Assembly (NCBI GenBank): GCA_028868825.1
Contig: JAGWTU010000049.1
Span: forward strand, 1-40,708
Length of the DNA stretch: 40,708 bases
Origin: Burkholderiales bacterium
GTDB taxonomy: Bacteria; Pseudomonadota; Gammaproteobacteria; Burkholderiales; Burkholderiaceae_C
Direction of reading: 5' to 3'
Part shown: piece after piece, positions 6,452 to 13,960 of the stretch
Layout: each line of letters begins with the position of its first letter
Numbering within the stretch: the stretch's first letter is position 1
Notes under the pieces: generated by a model
The model's input: only the letters and a program-made list of their open reading frames with translations
Database searches by the model: none
Told to the model about the DNA's origin: nothing
Program-made: the position numbers and the translations under genes

Positions 6452-8275
6452 TTACTTGTTCGGCAATGCGAACACGGTCAGCGAGCCGCCGAGTTCGGTA
6501 TACCGGTTCAGTTCGCGGTAGCCGCCCACGGCACCCAGTCCGTCGGTGTCCTTCTCGAGACCCGCAGCCATGCCGATGCCGGCCCAGCCGCCGATGCCCG
6601 AGAACACGCCGATGTACTGCTTGCCCTTGTGCTCGTAGGTGAAGACGTTGCCGATGATGCCCGACGGCGTCTTGAACTTGAACAGTTCCTTGTCGATGTT
6701 CTTCTTGTCCACGCACTTCAGGTAGCCCTCGAGCGTGCCGTAGCAGGCGATGCCGCCGGCCGTCGTGAGCGCGCCGCTCCAGACCGAGAACTTCTCGGAA
6801 TGGCTCTGCACGATCTTGCCGCTGCCGGCGTCCCAGGTGATGAAGTTGCCCATGCCGCCATGGCTGTTGGGCGCCGGGTACATCGACAGCGTGGCACCGA
6901 CGTACGGCTGGCCTGCCGTGTATTCGACGGCGAACGGCTCGTAGTCCATGCAGACATGGTTGGTCGGCACGTAGAAGAGCTTGGTGTCGGGGTCGAAGGC
7001 CGCCGGTTGCTGGTCCTTGCTGCCCAGTGCCGCCGGGCACACGCCCTTGGTATTGACGTCAGGGCCATTGCGCGCCGTGGAGTACTTGGCCACGGTGATC
7101 GGACGGCCGGACTTCATGTCGATGCCGGTGGCCCAGTTCACCGCCGGGTCGTACTTCTCGGCCACGAGCAGCGCGCCATTGGTGCGGTCCAGCGTGTAGG
7201 CGAAGCCGTTGCGGTCGAAGTGCACGAGCGCCTTGGTCGGCTTGCCGTGGACGTTGATGTCGGCGAGGATCATCTCGTTGATGCCGTCGTAGTCCCACTC
7301 GTCGTACGGCGTCATCTGGTAGACCCACTTGACCTTGCCGGTGTCGACGTCACGGGCCCAGATCGTCATCGACCACTTGTTGTCGCCCGGGCGCTGCGCC
7401 GGGTTCCAGGTCGACGGGTTGCCGGAACCGTAGTACATCAGGTTCAGCGCCTTGTCGTAGCTGTACCAGCCCCAGGTGGTGCCGCCGCCGGTCTTCCACT
7501 GGTCGCCCTTCCAGGTCTTCAGCGACGAATCCGGTCCCACGGGCTTGACGGCGCCGTCGGTCCAGGTGGTCGTCGTGTTCGGGTCGATCAGCATTTCCGC
7601 ATCCGGACCGACGCTGTAGCCCTTCCAGGCCAGCTTGCCGTCGGACAGGTTGTACGCCGCGATGAAGCCGCGCACGCCCCATTCGCCACCGCTGATGCCG
7701 GTGATGACCTTGTCCTTGAAGATGTGCGGTGCGTTCGTGTTCACCGCACCGAGCTTCGGGTCGCCGTTCTTCACCGACCAGATCAGCTTGCCGGTCTTGG
7801 CGTCGAGCGCGACCAGCGTGCTGTCGGCCTGCTGCATCACGACCTTGCCCTCGGCATAGGCGACGCCGCGGTTGACCGTGTCGCAGCACATCTGCGGAAT
7901 CACCGCCGGGTCCTGCCGCGGCTCGTACTTCCACTTGATCATCTGCGTATCGAGGTCGATCGCGAAGACCTTGTTCGGGAACGGCGAGACGAGATACATC
8001 GTGCCGTCGACGACCAGCGGCGAGCCTTCATGGCCGCGCAGCACGCCGGTGGAGAAGGTCCACGCGACCTGCATCTTGCCGACGTTGCCGGCATTGATCT
8101 GGTTGAGCTTGCTGTGACGCTGGTTGTACATGTCGCCAGCCTGCATCGCCCAGTTGTTGGGGTTGGCGATGTTCTTTTCGACGTCCGCGTTGGCGTGCGC
8201 CAGCACGGGCATGGCCAGTAGCGCCAGCGCAGCGCGCGGCCAGACGGACCTGAAAGATTGACCCAGTATTCGCAT
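6452..8275 (-). CDS. xoxF: XoxF lanthanide-dependent PQQ methanol dehydrogenase
   Basis: The 607-residue, eight-bladed quinoprotein oxidises methanol (and often formaldehyde) in the periplasm using PQQ and a lanthanide ion. The signal peptide ends near AHANAD. The vicinal cysteine pair MCCD, the GGEWG glutamate, the SGNPSTW asparagine and the catalytic Asp328 are present. Asp330 in the WDYDG motif is the extra acidic ligand that separates lanthanide XoxF from calcium MxaF, which has Ala there. Overall similarity is to the XoxF5 group. I chose the ATG at 8275, which has GGAGA 5-9 bases upstream; an in-frame ATG at 8287 would add four residues. No mxaI-like small subunit is present. The leader carries a 10-base-pair hairpin. 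Confidence 0.96.
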   Translation of the reverse strand: MRILGQSFRSVWPRAALALLAMPVLAHANADVEKNIANPNNWAMQAGDMYNQRHSKLNQINAGNVGKMQVAWTFSTGVLRGHEGSPLVVDGTMYLVSPFPNKVFAIDLDTQMIKWKYEPRQDPAVIPQMCCDTVNRGVAYAEGKVVMQQADSTLVALDAKTGKLIWSVKNGDPKLGAVNTNAPHIFKDKVITGISGGEWGVRGFIAAYNLSDGKLAWKGYSVGPDAEMLIDPNTTTTWTDGAVKPVGPDSSLKTWKGDQWKTGGGTTWGWYSYDKALNLMYYGSGNPSTWNPAQRPGDNKWSMTIWARDVDTGKVKWVYQMTPYDEWDYDGINEMILADINVHGKPTKALVHFDRNGFAYTLDRTNGALLVAEKYDPAVNWATGIDMKSGRPITVAKYSTARNGPDVNTKGVCPAALGSKDQQPAAFDPDTKLFYVPTNHVCMDYEPFAVEYTAGQPYVGATLSMYPAPNSHGGMGNFITWDAGSGKIVQSHSEKFSVWSGALTTAGGIACYGTLEGYLKCVDKKNIDKELFKFKTPSGIIGNVFTYEHKGKQYIGVFSGIGGWAGIGMAAGLEKDTDGLGAVGGYRELNRYTELGGSLTVFALPNK

Positions 8276-8309
8276 CGATGTCTCCATGTTGAAGCTTGCC
8301 TCAGCCGCG

Positions 8310-8344
8310 CGCGCAGACCTCTCCTTGATCCCAGGGTCTGCGCG
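8310..8344 (-). promoter_or_regulatory. Perfect 10-bp inverted repeat (hairpin) in the xoxF leader
   Basis: CGCGCAGACC (8310-8319) and GGTCTGCGCG (8335-8344) are exact reverse complements separated by 15 bases. In xoxF mRNA this would form a strong stem 23-57 bases before the ATG at 8287. The loop contains an AAGGAGA Shine-Dalgarno-like sequence that is too far from the start codon to serve it. It may be an mRNA regulatory or stabilising structure, or a DNA operator with widely spaced half-sites. It has no T tract, so it is not a plain terminator. Confidence 0.55.
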
Positions 8345-8363
8345 ACCTCGGTCGACAGTTAAC

Positions 8364-8379
8364 CGCAACTTCCAGGCCG
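8364..8379 (-). promoter_or_regulatory. Weak sigma-54-like element upstream of xoxF
   Basis: On the minus strand CGGCCTG-GAAG-TTGCG keeps the GG-N10-GC spacing and TTGC core, but matches only 8 of 12 defined positions of TGGCACG-N4-TTGCW. The predicted start would be near 8353, placing the leader hairpin at the 5' end of the mRNA. Low confidence on sequence alone. Confidence 0.25.
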
Positions 8380-8620
8380 GGTTATTCGGGATTACTGCAC
8401 GGGCGCGCCCGGCCTGGATGGCGCGACCGACCTCGCCCGCTTCGACCAACGAAGGCTCACCCTCTGCGCGAAGGCACCGCCCGTGCCGTTTGTGCAGCGC
8501 TTCCTAGGGATCGTTCTGATAGGGAAAGTACCGAATCGGACCGGTGATCCGAGCCGCATCGGCAGGCCTCTCGCGCGCCCGCCGATGCCCCGCATCGATA
8601 CCGTCGCAATCATTCCCGGC

Positions 8621-8629
8621 ACACTGTGT
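8621..8629. promoter_or_regulatory. Palindrome ACACTGTGT, candidate operator upstream of xoxF (site 1)
   Basis: This is a perfect ACAC-T-GTGT palindrome in the longer context GGCACACTGTGTCTC. It shares ACACWGTGTCTC with site 2 at 8753 and, read on the opposite strand, GGCACACWGTGTC with a site inside the CitG-like gene at 18049. The binding protein is unknown. Confidence 0.35.
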
Positions 8630-8752
8630 CTCATCCGGCGCGCAGCACCTGATCGAAGGTCGAAGTGGTTCGCAGACCACCCCGAATGCGGATGTCCAGA
8701 GCGTGAGCCGGGATGTCTCGGACGTCGCGCACCGGCAAGCGACGCGCGTGCA

Positions 8753-8761
8753 ACACAGTGT
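8753..8761. promoter_or_regulatory. Palindrome ACACAGTGT, candidate operator upstream of xoxF (site 2)
   Basis: Perfect ACAC-A-GTGT palindrome followed by CTC like site 1, whose centre is 132 bases away. It lies in non-coding sequence between the HisA-like gene and xoxF. Confidence 0.35.
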
Positions 8762-8771
8762 CTCGAATTCG

Positions 8772-8805
8772 GCCCCCGCCGGCCCACCGGTCGGCCCCAG
8801 GGGGC
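8772..8805 (-). terminator. GC-rich hairpin downstream of the HisA-like gene
   Basis: GCCCCC (8772-8777) can pair with GGGGGC (8800-8805), with further CCGG/CCGG pairing inside. It begins 46 bases past the HisA-like stop. No T tract follows on the minus strand, so termination is possible but unproven. Confidence 0.3.
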
Positions 8806-8850
8806 ATGGCACGAAACATGATTCCAACGCCGGCCATGAGCCAGCATGCT

Positions 8851-9552
8851 TCAGTGCCCGACGCGCGCCAGCCGGCCGTCGTGCAGCGCGCTCGCGACCA
8901 GCCAGCCCGCGGCACCGGCGGCCGCCGCACGCTCGAGGTCGGCGCCGTCGCGGATGCCGCCGGCGCCGATCAGCGCGGCGGCCGGCGCCCTCGATTGCAC
9001 CTCGCGCAGCGTCTCGAGGTCGGGGCCGGCGTCGGCGCCGACGCGCTCGAGCGTCATCACGATCACCCGCGCCGGCCAGAGTTCGGGCGCCTCCCAGCAG
9101 CCGGCCGGATCCAGCCGCCGGCCATCGCGACGGTCGAGCGAGAGCAGGCCGGGCCCCGGCGCCGCAACGCACTCGCGCAGCGCCGCGCGCGAGCCCAGGC
9201 TCTCGCTGGCAAAGACCGGCAGCAGCCGCTCGGCATCGGCGCCGACCTCGTCGCGCAATTGCGCCGCCGCCGCCGCGCAGCGGTAACCGGCGTCGACCCA
9301 GCATTCGACGCCGGGCAAAGCCTGCAGGATGCGGCGCAACACGGCGGCCTGCGCGGCGCCGCCGGTCAGCGCGTCGAGGTCGGCGACGTACAGCCGTCGC
9401 GACGCGCAGTGCTCGCACAGCGCCTGCGCCAGCGCCACCGGATCGCTGCCCGGACACAGTGCGGAGACGATGGGTCGATACGCTGCGCGGTCACCGCGAC
9501 GGGCGTGGACGACCTGGCCCTGCATGAGATCGATGACGGGTATGAGCAGCAT
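8851..9552 (-). CDS. HisA/HisF-related TIM-barrel protein of C1-metabolism clusters
   Basis: The 233-residue protein resembles HisA: IPVIDLMQGQVVHARRGD at the N-terminus keeps the first catalytic-type Asp and phosphate loop. SLDRRDG holds a second Asp, and the C-terminal GAGGIRDGADLERA with WLVASALHDG matches the phosphate-binding half of the barrel. A housekeeping HisA would sit among his genes; this one sits beside methylofuran and methanopterin genes, so a different substrate, perhaps a phosphorylated sugar or cofactor precursor, is inferred. The start at 9552 matches the HisA N-terminus. It is transcribed divergently from the mfnF homologue, 92 bases apart. No step is known to me. Confidence 0.8.
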   Translation of the reverse strand: MLLIPVIDLMQGQVVHARRGDRAAYRPIVSALCPGSDPVALAQALCEHCASRRLYVADLDALTGGAAQAAVLRRILQALPGVECWVDAGYRCAAAAAQLRDEVGADAERLLPVFASESLGSRAALRECVAAPGPGLLSLDRRDGRRLDPAGCWEAPELWPARVIVMTLERVGADAGPDLETLREVQSRAPAAALIGAGGIRDGADLERAAAAGAAGWLVASALHDGRLARVGH

Positions 9553-9644
9553 CGCGGTGGTCGACACAGAGGCGACCGGGGCGTAAGCCCGCAGGCCGGG
9601 GCGCGAGTATCGCAGCGCCGGCCGGCGCCGGCGTCGGAGCCGCG

Positions 9645-10703
9645 ATGAGTGAGGCCGCGGTCGTCGGCTGGGACATCGGCGGCGCCCATGTGAAGGCGGC
9701 GCTGCTGCGCGGCGGCCGGCTCGTCGACGCGGCGCAATGGCCCTGCCCGCTGTGGCAGGGCTTGGACCATCTCGAGGCCGCGCTGTCCGCCGCGCGGGCG
9801 CGCTGGCCGGCGCTGGCGGCGATGGCGCATGCGGTGACGATGACCGGCGAGATGGTCGACCTCTTCGAGCATCGCGAGGACGGCGTCGCACGCATCGCCG
9901 CCGCACTCGCCGCCACGCTGCCCGGGCCGCGTTTCTACGCCGGCGACCTCGGCTGGTGTGACGCCGCGGGCGCCACGCGCGCCTGGCGCGGCATCGCGTC
10001 GGCGAACTGGCTCGCCACCGCGACGCACGCGGCGCTGGCGTTCGAGCGCGGCGAGGGCCTGCTGGTCGACATCGGCAGCACGACCACCGACCTCATCGCG
10101 TTTCGCGGCGGCCGCGTGCTCACGGCCGCGCGCAGCGATGCCGAACGGCTGGCCGGCGGCGAACTGATCTATCGCGGCGTCGTGCGCACGCCGCTGTGCG
10201 CCGTCGCGCCCGAGATCGAATGGCGCGGCACGCGGCGGCACGTGATGGCCGAGTTCTTCGCCGGCAGCGCCGATGTGTTCCGCGTCACCGGCGAGCTCGA
10301 CCCCGCGCACGACCAGCATGCCAGCGCCGACGGCGCGGCCAAGGACGCTCCGCACAGCCGCGCCCGCCTCGCCCGCATGATCGGCCTCGACGAGCGCGAC
10401 GCCGACGCCGCCGCCTGGCGCGACTTCGCGCAGGCCTGGCGCGCCGCCTTCATCGCCCCGCTGCGCGCCGGCATCGAGCGCGTCGCCGCCGCCCAGGCGC
10501 TGGGCTCGGGTGGCATCGCCGTCGCGGCCGGCTGCGGCGCCTTCCTCGTGCCCGAGCTGCTGCCCGCCGGCTGGCACGCCGCGGATTACGGGCGCGATGT
10601 CGTCAGGCTGGCCCGCGATGCGACGCCGGCCGCGGCCGCCTGGGCCGGCGTCGGCGCGGCGGCGGTCGCGGTGGCGGCGCTGTTCGAGCGGGAGTGCCGC
10701 TGA
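9645..10703 (+). CDS. mfnF: MfnF-like hydantoinase/oxoprolinase-family protein (H4MPT-linked C1 pathway)
   Basis: This 352-residue protein is of the hydantoinase/oxoprolinase (acetate-kinase/actin-like ATPase) type. VVGWDIGGAHVKAALL and LLVDIGSTTTDLIAF are the two phosphate-binding loops, and GELIYRGVVRTPLCAV follows. It fits the 'H4MPT-linked C1 transfer pathway protein' family, whose archaeal member MfnF couples the furan and tyramine halves of methanofuran. In methylotrophs the product would be the methylofuran backbone (inference from the archaeal enzyme). GGAG lies a few bases before the ATG. Its TGA overlaps the ATG of the mfnE homologue (TGATG), so the two are coupled, consistent with consecutive steps. 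Confidence 0.85.
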   Translation: MSEAAVVGWDIGGAHVKAALLRGGRLVDAAQWPCPLWQGLDHLEAALSAARARWPALAAMAHAVTMTGEMVDLFEHREDGVARIAAALAATLPGPRFYAGDLGWCDAAGATRAWRGIASANWLATATHAALAFERGEGLLVDIGSTTTDLIAFRGGRVLTAARSDAERLAGGELIYRGVVRTPLCAVAPEIEWRGTRRHVMAEFFAGSADVFRVTGELDPAHDQHASADGAAKDAPHSRARLARMIGLDERDADAAAWRDFAQAWRAAFIAPLRAGIERVAAAQALGSGGIAVAAGCGAFLVPELLPAGWHAADYGRDVVRLARDATPAAAAWAGVGAAAVAVAALFERECR

Positions 10704-11302
10704 TGTGGGTCGTCAAGCTCGGCGGCAGCCTCAACCGTGACCCGCTGCTGCCCGACTGGCTCGAGCTGCTGGCCCGGCTCGGCGGCGGCCGCGTGACGCT
10801 GGTCTGCGGCGGCGGCGCCTTTGCCGACGAGGTGCGGCAGGCCCAGGGCCATTGGGGCTTCGACGACCTGACGGCCCACAACATGGCCGTGCTGGCGATG
10901 CTGCAGTCGGCGTTCCAGGCCCATGGCCTGAACCCGAACCTGCATCTGGCGACCTCGAAGGATGACATCCGGCGCGTGCTGCACGCCGGCCGCACGGCGC
11001 TGTGGCTGCCGATGGAATGGGTGCGCGAGGCGCCCGACGCGGCGACGAACTGGAACAACAGCGGCGACAGCATCGCGCTCGACCTCGCGCGCCAGCTCAA
11101 TGCCGAGCGCATGGTGCTCGTCAAGTCCTGCGCCATCGAGGCCGCGGCAAGCCTGGCCGAACTCGAGACGGCGGGCATCGTCGACGGCCGCTTCGCCTCG
11201 CTCGCCACCGGCGCGGCCTTCCCGATCGACGTGATTCAGCGCGCCGAGCTGTCGCGCATGCGCTCGCTGCTGCTCGGCGAGGACCTGCGCTGCGGACCTT
11301 GA
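10703..11302 (+). CDS. mfnE: MfnE-like amino-acid-kinase-family enzyme
   Basis: The 199-residue protein has the amino acid kinase fold: VVKLGGSL at the N-terminus, LVCGGGAFADEVR as the glycine loop, and NSGDSIALDLARQL with MVLVKSC in the nucleotide-binding half. Archaeal MfnE phosphorylates aminomethylfuran phosphate to the diphosphate used by MfnF. Overlap with the mfnF homologue strongly supports the same job in methylofuran synthesis. Its last 67 bases are antisense to the 3' end of the mfnB homologue, which is converging. There is no allosteric ACT domain, as expected for this small subgroup. Confidence 0.82.
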   Translation: MWVVKLGGSLNRDPLLPDWLELLARLGGGRVTLVCGGGAFADEVRQAQGHWGFDDLTAHNMAVLAMLQSAFQAHGLNPNLHLATSKDDIRRVLHAGRTALWLPMEWVREAPDAATNWNNSGDSIALDLARQLNAERMVLVKSCAIEAAASLAELETAGIVDGRFASLATGAAFPIDVIQRAELSRMRSLLLGEDLRCGP

Positions 11303-11997
11303 ATCTCGTCGACGCGCCGGCGCAATTCGTGCAGCCGCGCGGCGTCGAGCGCGCCGCCACGGTCGCCGGCGCACACGGCGCTGCGAAACCCGGCGAAATC
11401 GGGCGCCAGCGCGGCCAGCGCCGGCAACTGCGTCAGGCGCAGCGCACCGGCGAGTCCGGCCAGCGCACCGCCGCCGCGCGCCTGGGCGATGAAGCGCTGC
11501 AACCGGCTCGGGCCCAGGCAGTCGAAGAGGCTGCCGGCGCCCTTGTCTGCCGTGTCGACCATCAGCGCCGGAAAGCGCAGGGCCGCGGCCTGCTCGATCA
11601 GCGCCTCGTCGAGGCCGCGGTCGGCGATGAACACCGGCACGACCGGCGCGCCGCAAGCAGCGAGCGCGCCGAGCAGCGCGCCGGCGCCGGGCAGGATGCC
11701 GACCTTGACGTAATCGACGCCGCAGCGCGCGACGGCGTGGACGCGGCCGAGCACGTCCTCGACATCGCGCGCGACAGCGCTCTCGTCCAGGTCGCCGATC
11801 GTCGCGCTCAGCGGCACGTCGACGCCCTGGCCGCGCAGCGTCGCAACGATGTCGGCGATGGTGGCTATCGGCAGCCCGCCCAGCGCGCCGTCGCGCGGCT
11901 CCTTGAGGTCGATGAAGTCGACGCCGCCGCGCGCCGCGGTCTGCGCCTCGGCGACGCTGCGCACGCTGACGAGCAGGCGCATGGGCGTGCGCATCAT
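11236..11997 (-). CDS. mfnB: MfnB-like (5-formylfuran-3-yl)methyl phosphate synthase
   Basis: The TIM-barrel protein matches the former DUF556 family. Archaeal MfnB condenses two triose phosphates into the furan ring of methanofuran. The key residues are visible: the Lys of FIDLKEP, the Lys of YVKVGI, and the Asp and Lys of MVDTADK. From the internal ATG at 11982 the first Lys would be residue 27, as I recall for the archaeal enzyme, so that start is possible. The ATG at 11997 overlaps the TGA of the DUF447 gene (ATGA) and is listed here; it gives 253 residues. The C-terminal tail (about 25 polar residues) is encoded antisense to the end of the mfnE homologue. Confidence 0.86.
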   Translation of the reverse strand: MMRTPMRLLVSVRSVAEAQTAARGGVDFIDLKEPRDGALGGLPIATIADIVATLRGQGVDVPLSATIGDLDESAVARDVEDVLGRVHAVARCGVDYVKVGILPGAGALLGALAACGAPVVPVFIADRGLDEALIEQAAALRFPALMVDTADKGAGSLFDCLGPSRLQRFIAQARGGGALAGLAGALRLTQLPALAALAPDFAGFRSAVCAGDRGGALDAARLHELRRRVDEIQGPQRRSSPSSSERMRDSSAR

Positions 11998-12563
11998 GGC
12001 GCCGCCTGCCGCCATTGCGTCACGGCCTCGCGCAGCCACGACCAGGCCTCGAGCTCGGCCGCCGCGGCGGTCTTGTCGATCGCGATCTGCAGATAGGCCA
12101 TCTCGGCCTCCACCTTCGCGGGCGGCAGCATGCGCAGCCGGCTCACGAGCACCGCCCCCTCGACGACCGCCGCCTGCGCGCGGTTGAGGCCGATGAAGGG
12201 TCCGTGGCTGGCCTCGCTCACGCGGGCCATCTGCAGCGTCGGTCGTTGCGCATCGTCGGCCAGTTCCGCGAGTTCGAGTTCGACATGGCCGAGCGCGCAC
12301 GCAAGTCGCACGCCAGCGATCGCCTCGGCGGGCCGCGTCGGCCAGTCGCGTCGGCCGGTCACGCAGCCGGCGAAGACGCGGGTGTCGGTGACGAGGTTGA
12401 GCACGGCGTGGCGCGTGGCAACGATGTTGGCCAGCGTCGTCGACGGCTTGAACGGCATCAGCACGACGCGCTCGCCGCGGTAGCGCACGCCCATCGGCGC
12501 GACGTGCACGCGGCCCGCGGCGTCGACGGTCGTGACGACGGTCTCGTAGATCGGCTCGTTCAT
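11994..12563 (-). CDS. DUF447-family protein (FMN-binding split-barrel type) of unknown function
   Basis: The 189-residue protein begins IYETVVTTVDAAGRVHVAPMGV, typical of DUF447 proteins that share a fold with FMN-binding split-barrel oxidoreductases. The family is common in methanogens and methylotrophs with methanopterin. No reaction is assigned. The gene is coupled on both sides by ATGA overlaps: its start with the end of the DHPS-like gene, its stop with the start of the mfnB homologue. That placement points to cofactor synthesis or flavin-dependent reduction of a pterin or furan precursor (inference). Confidence 0.78.
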   Translation of the reverse strand: MNEPIYETVVTTVDAAGRVHVAPMGVRYRGERVVLMPFKPSTTLANIVATRHAVLNLVTDTRVFAGCVTGRRDWPTRPAEAIAGVRLACALGHVELELAELADDAQRPTLQMARVSEASHGPFIGLNRAQAAVVEGAVLVSRLRMLPPAKVEAEMAYLQIAIDKTAAAAELEAWSWLREAVTQWRQAAP

Positions 12564-13960
12564 GGTCGCGTCGACCCCGTGGCGGTGGGCGCGCAGCGTT
12601 CGCCCTCTTCGGCCGGGCCGGCGCCGCCTTCGGGGGCGTCGTCGACCGCGCAGCCCCAGTCCAGCGGCCGGTCCTGCACATAGCGCTTGCCCAGGCGCCA
12701 GGCGATCTCGGCATGGGCCAGCTCGACGCCCATGTAGAAGGCATGCGCGGCGTCGCCCTCGAGCCCGAGCTGCGGCCAGAGCTCGAAAGCGCCCTGCCCG
12801 CGCCGCAGGCCGTCGCGGTTGTAGACATGGATGCCTTCGGCCGAGACCTGGACGCGGAAATTCGGGTCGCGCACCGCCGCCGCGGTGGCGGCGATCTCGT
12901 CGGGTGTCTCGGGAAACGGGTGCTTGGCATGGACCGTGAGCAGCGCGTCGCTGAGGCCCTTGGGCAGCATGCGCTCGCGCACCGCGGCGTGCATGATGCG
13001 GCGCGCCCAGTCGGCCTCGCGCACGGCGCGCCGCGCATGGGCGCTGACCTGGGTCGTCAGCAGCGCGGCCACGCCGAGCTCGGCCGCGATGCCCAGCAGC
13101 AGCGCGTGCATGCCGCTGGTGTCGGCCTCGGTGAGCTCGGTGAGGTTGCCGATGCCCATCATGATCGGCGCCGCGGGGAAGCGCTCGCGCAGCCGCTGGT
13201 AGCGCGCGATCGATGCCGTGAAGCCGAAGGGGATGGGGTCGAGGATGGGGTCGGCGAGAAAAGGCCTGCCGCGCCCGGCCAGCGTCTCGATCGCGCCCCA
13301 CAGCGCCGCCTCGCCGCCGGCGCCGGGGATCAGCACCGGCACCGCGTCGACCTCGTCGGCGATCCACAGCGTGGCCGCGCTCAGGCTCAGCAGATAGTCG
13401 GCGCCGGCGCGGCCGCCGCGCAGCAGCTCCTGCGCATCGACCGAATCGACGCTGACCGCGTGGCCGGCGGCCTTCAGCGCGCGCACGCTGTCCTCGAGAT
13501 GCGGGTACGGCGTTTCGGGCAGGCAGCCGAGGTCGATGACGTCGGCGCCGTCGCGCTTGAGCGTCGCGGCGCGAGCGACGATGGCGTCCACCGTCAGCCG
13601 CGGCGCGTCGACGATCTCGGCGAAGATCGCCGGCCCGCGCTCGCTGAGGTCGACCGGATGCGCGGCGCGGTCGAAATGGCGCGGCAGGTCCTTCAGCTCG
13701 TCGGGCCCGCGCTCGACCGGGATGCCGTAATGCGCGGCCAACGGCGCGAGGTCGCCGCGGCAGCGGCCGGGAACGATGATGCGGTCGGCGGCCACCGGCG
13801 GCGCGACGCGGCGGCGGATCATCTCGGCCGTCATCAGCGCCGCCACCTGCAGGCCGATCTCGCGCACCTCCCAGCTGAAGGCCGGCGGCTCGATGGCAGC
13901 GAGCACGCGGCGCAGCGGCGCCTCGGCCAGGCGCCCGGTCAGGAAGACGAGGTGTTCCAT
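12560..13960 (-). CDS. Dihydropteroate synthase-like protein of methanopterin biosynthesis
   Basis: The 466-residue protein has an N-terminal domain of about 140 residues (DUF6513-like, beginning LVFLTGRLAE). A DHPS-like TIM barrel follows, with DVIDLGCLPETPYPH, VSVDSVDAQELL and FLADPILDPIPFGF. It belongs to the DHPS-related family found in methanogens and methylotrophs, where it is expected to join the pterin pyrophosphate to beta-RFA-phosphate in place of p-aminobenzoate. The start at 13960 lies inside the end of dmrB (22-base overlap), and its TGA overlaps the DUF447 start. The C-terminus ends in an acidic, low-complexity tail. Function is inferred from family and context. Confidence 0.85.
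   Translation of the reverse strand: MEHLVFLTGRLAEAPLRRVLAAIEPPAFSWEVREIGLQVAALMTAEMIRRRVAPPVAADRIIVPGRCRGDLAPLAAHYGIPVERGPDELKDLPRHFDRAAHPVDLSERGPAIFAEIVDAPRLTVDAIVARAATLKRDGADVIDLGCLPETPYPHLEDSVRALKAAGHAVSVDSVDAQELLRGGRAGADYLLSLSAATLWIADEVDAVPVLIPGAGGEAALWGAIETLAGRGRPFLADPILDPIPFGFTASIARYQRLRERFPAAPIMMGIGNLTELTEADTSGMHALLLGIAAELGVAALLTTQVSAHARRAVREADWARRIMHAAVRERMLPKGLSDALLTVHAKHPFPETPDEIAATAAAVRDPNFRVQVSAEGIHVYNRDGLRRGQGAFELWPQLGLEGDAAHAFYMGVELAHAEIAWRLGKRYVQDRPLDWGCAVDDAPEGGAGPAEEGERCAPTATGSTRP

Larger units (their letters stand above)
8288..8850. other. 563-base region upstream of xoxF without a gene
   Basis: I see no convincing coding sequence on either strand; the open frames have arginine/proline-rich shadow composition. 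The region holds the xoxF leader hairpin (8310-8344), a weak sigma-54-like element (8364-8379), two ACAC-W-GTGT palindromes (8621-8629 and 8753-8761), and a GC-rich hairpin after the HisA-like gene (8772-8805). It must carry the xoxF promoter. Confidence 0.7.

Noticed and set aside
8392..8847. Minus-strand open frame in the xoxF upstream region as a gene
   Set aside because: Arg/Gly/Pro-rich composition, no recognisable domain, no ribosome site, and it would cover the likely promoter region.
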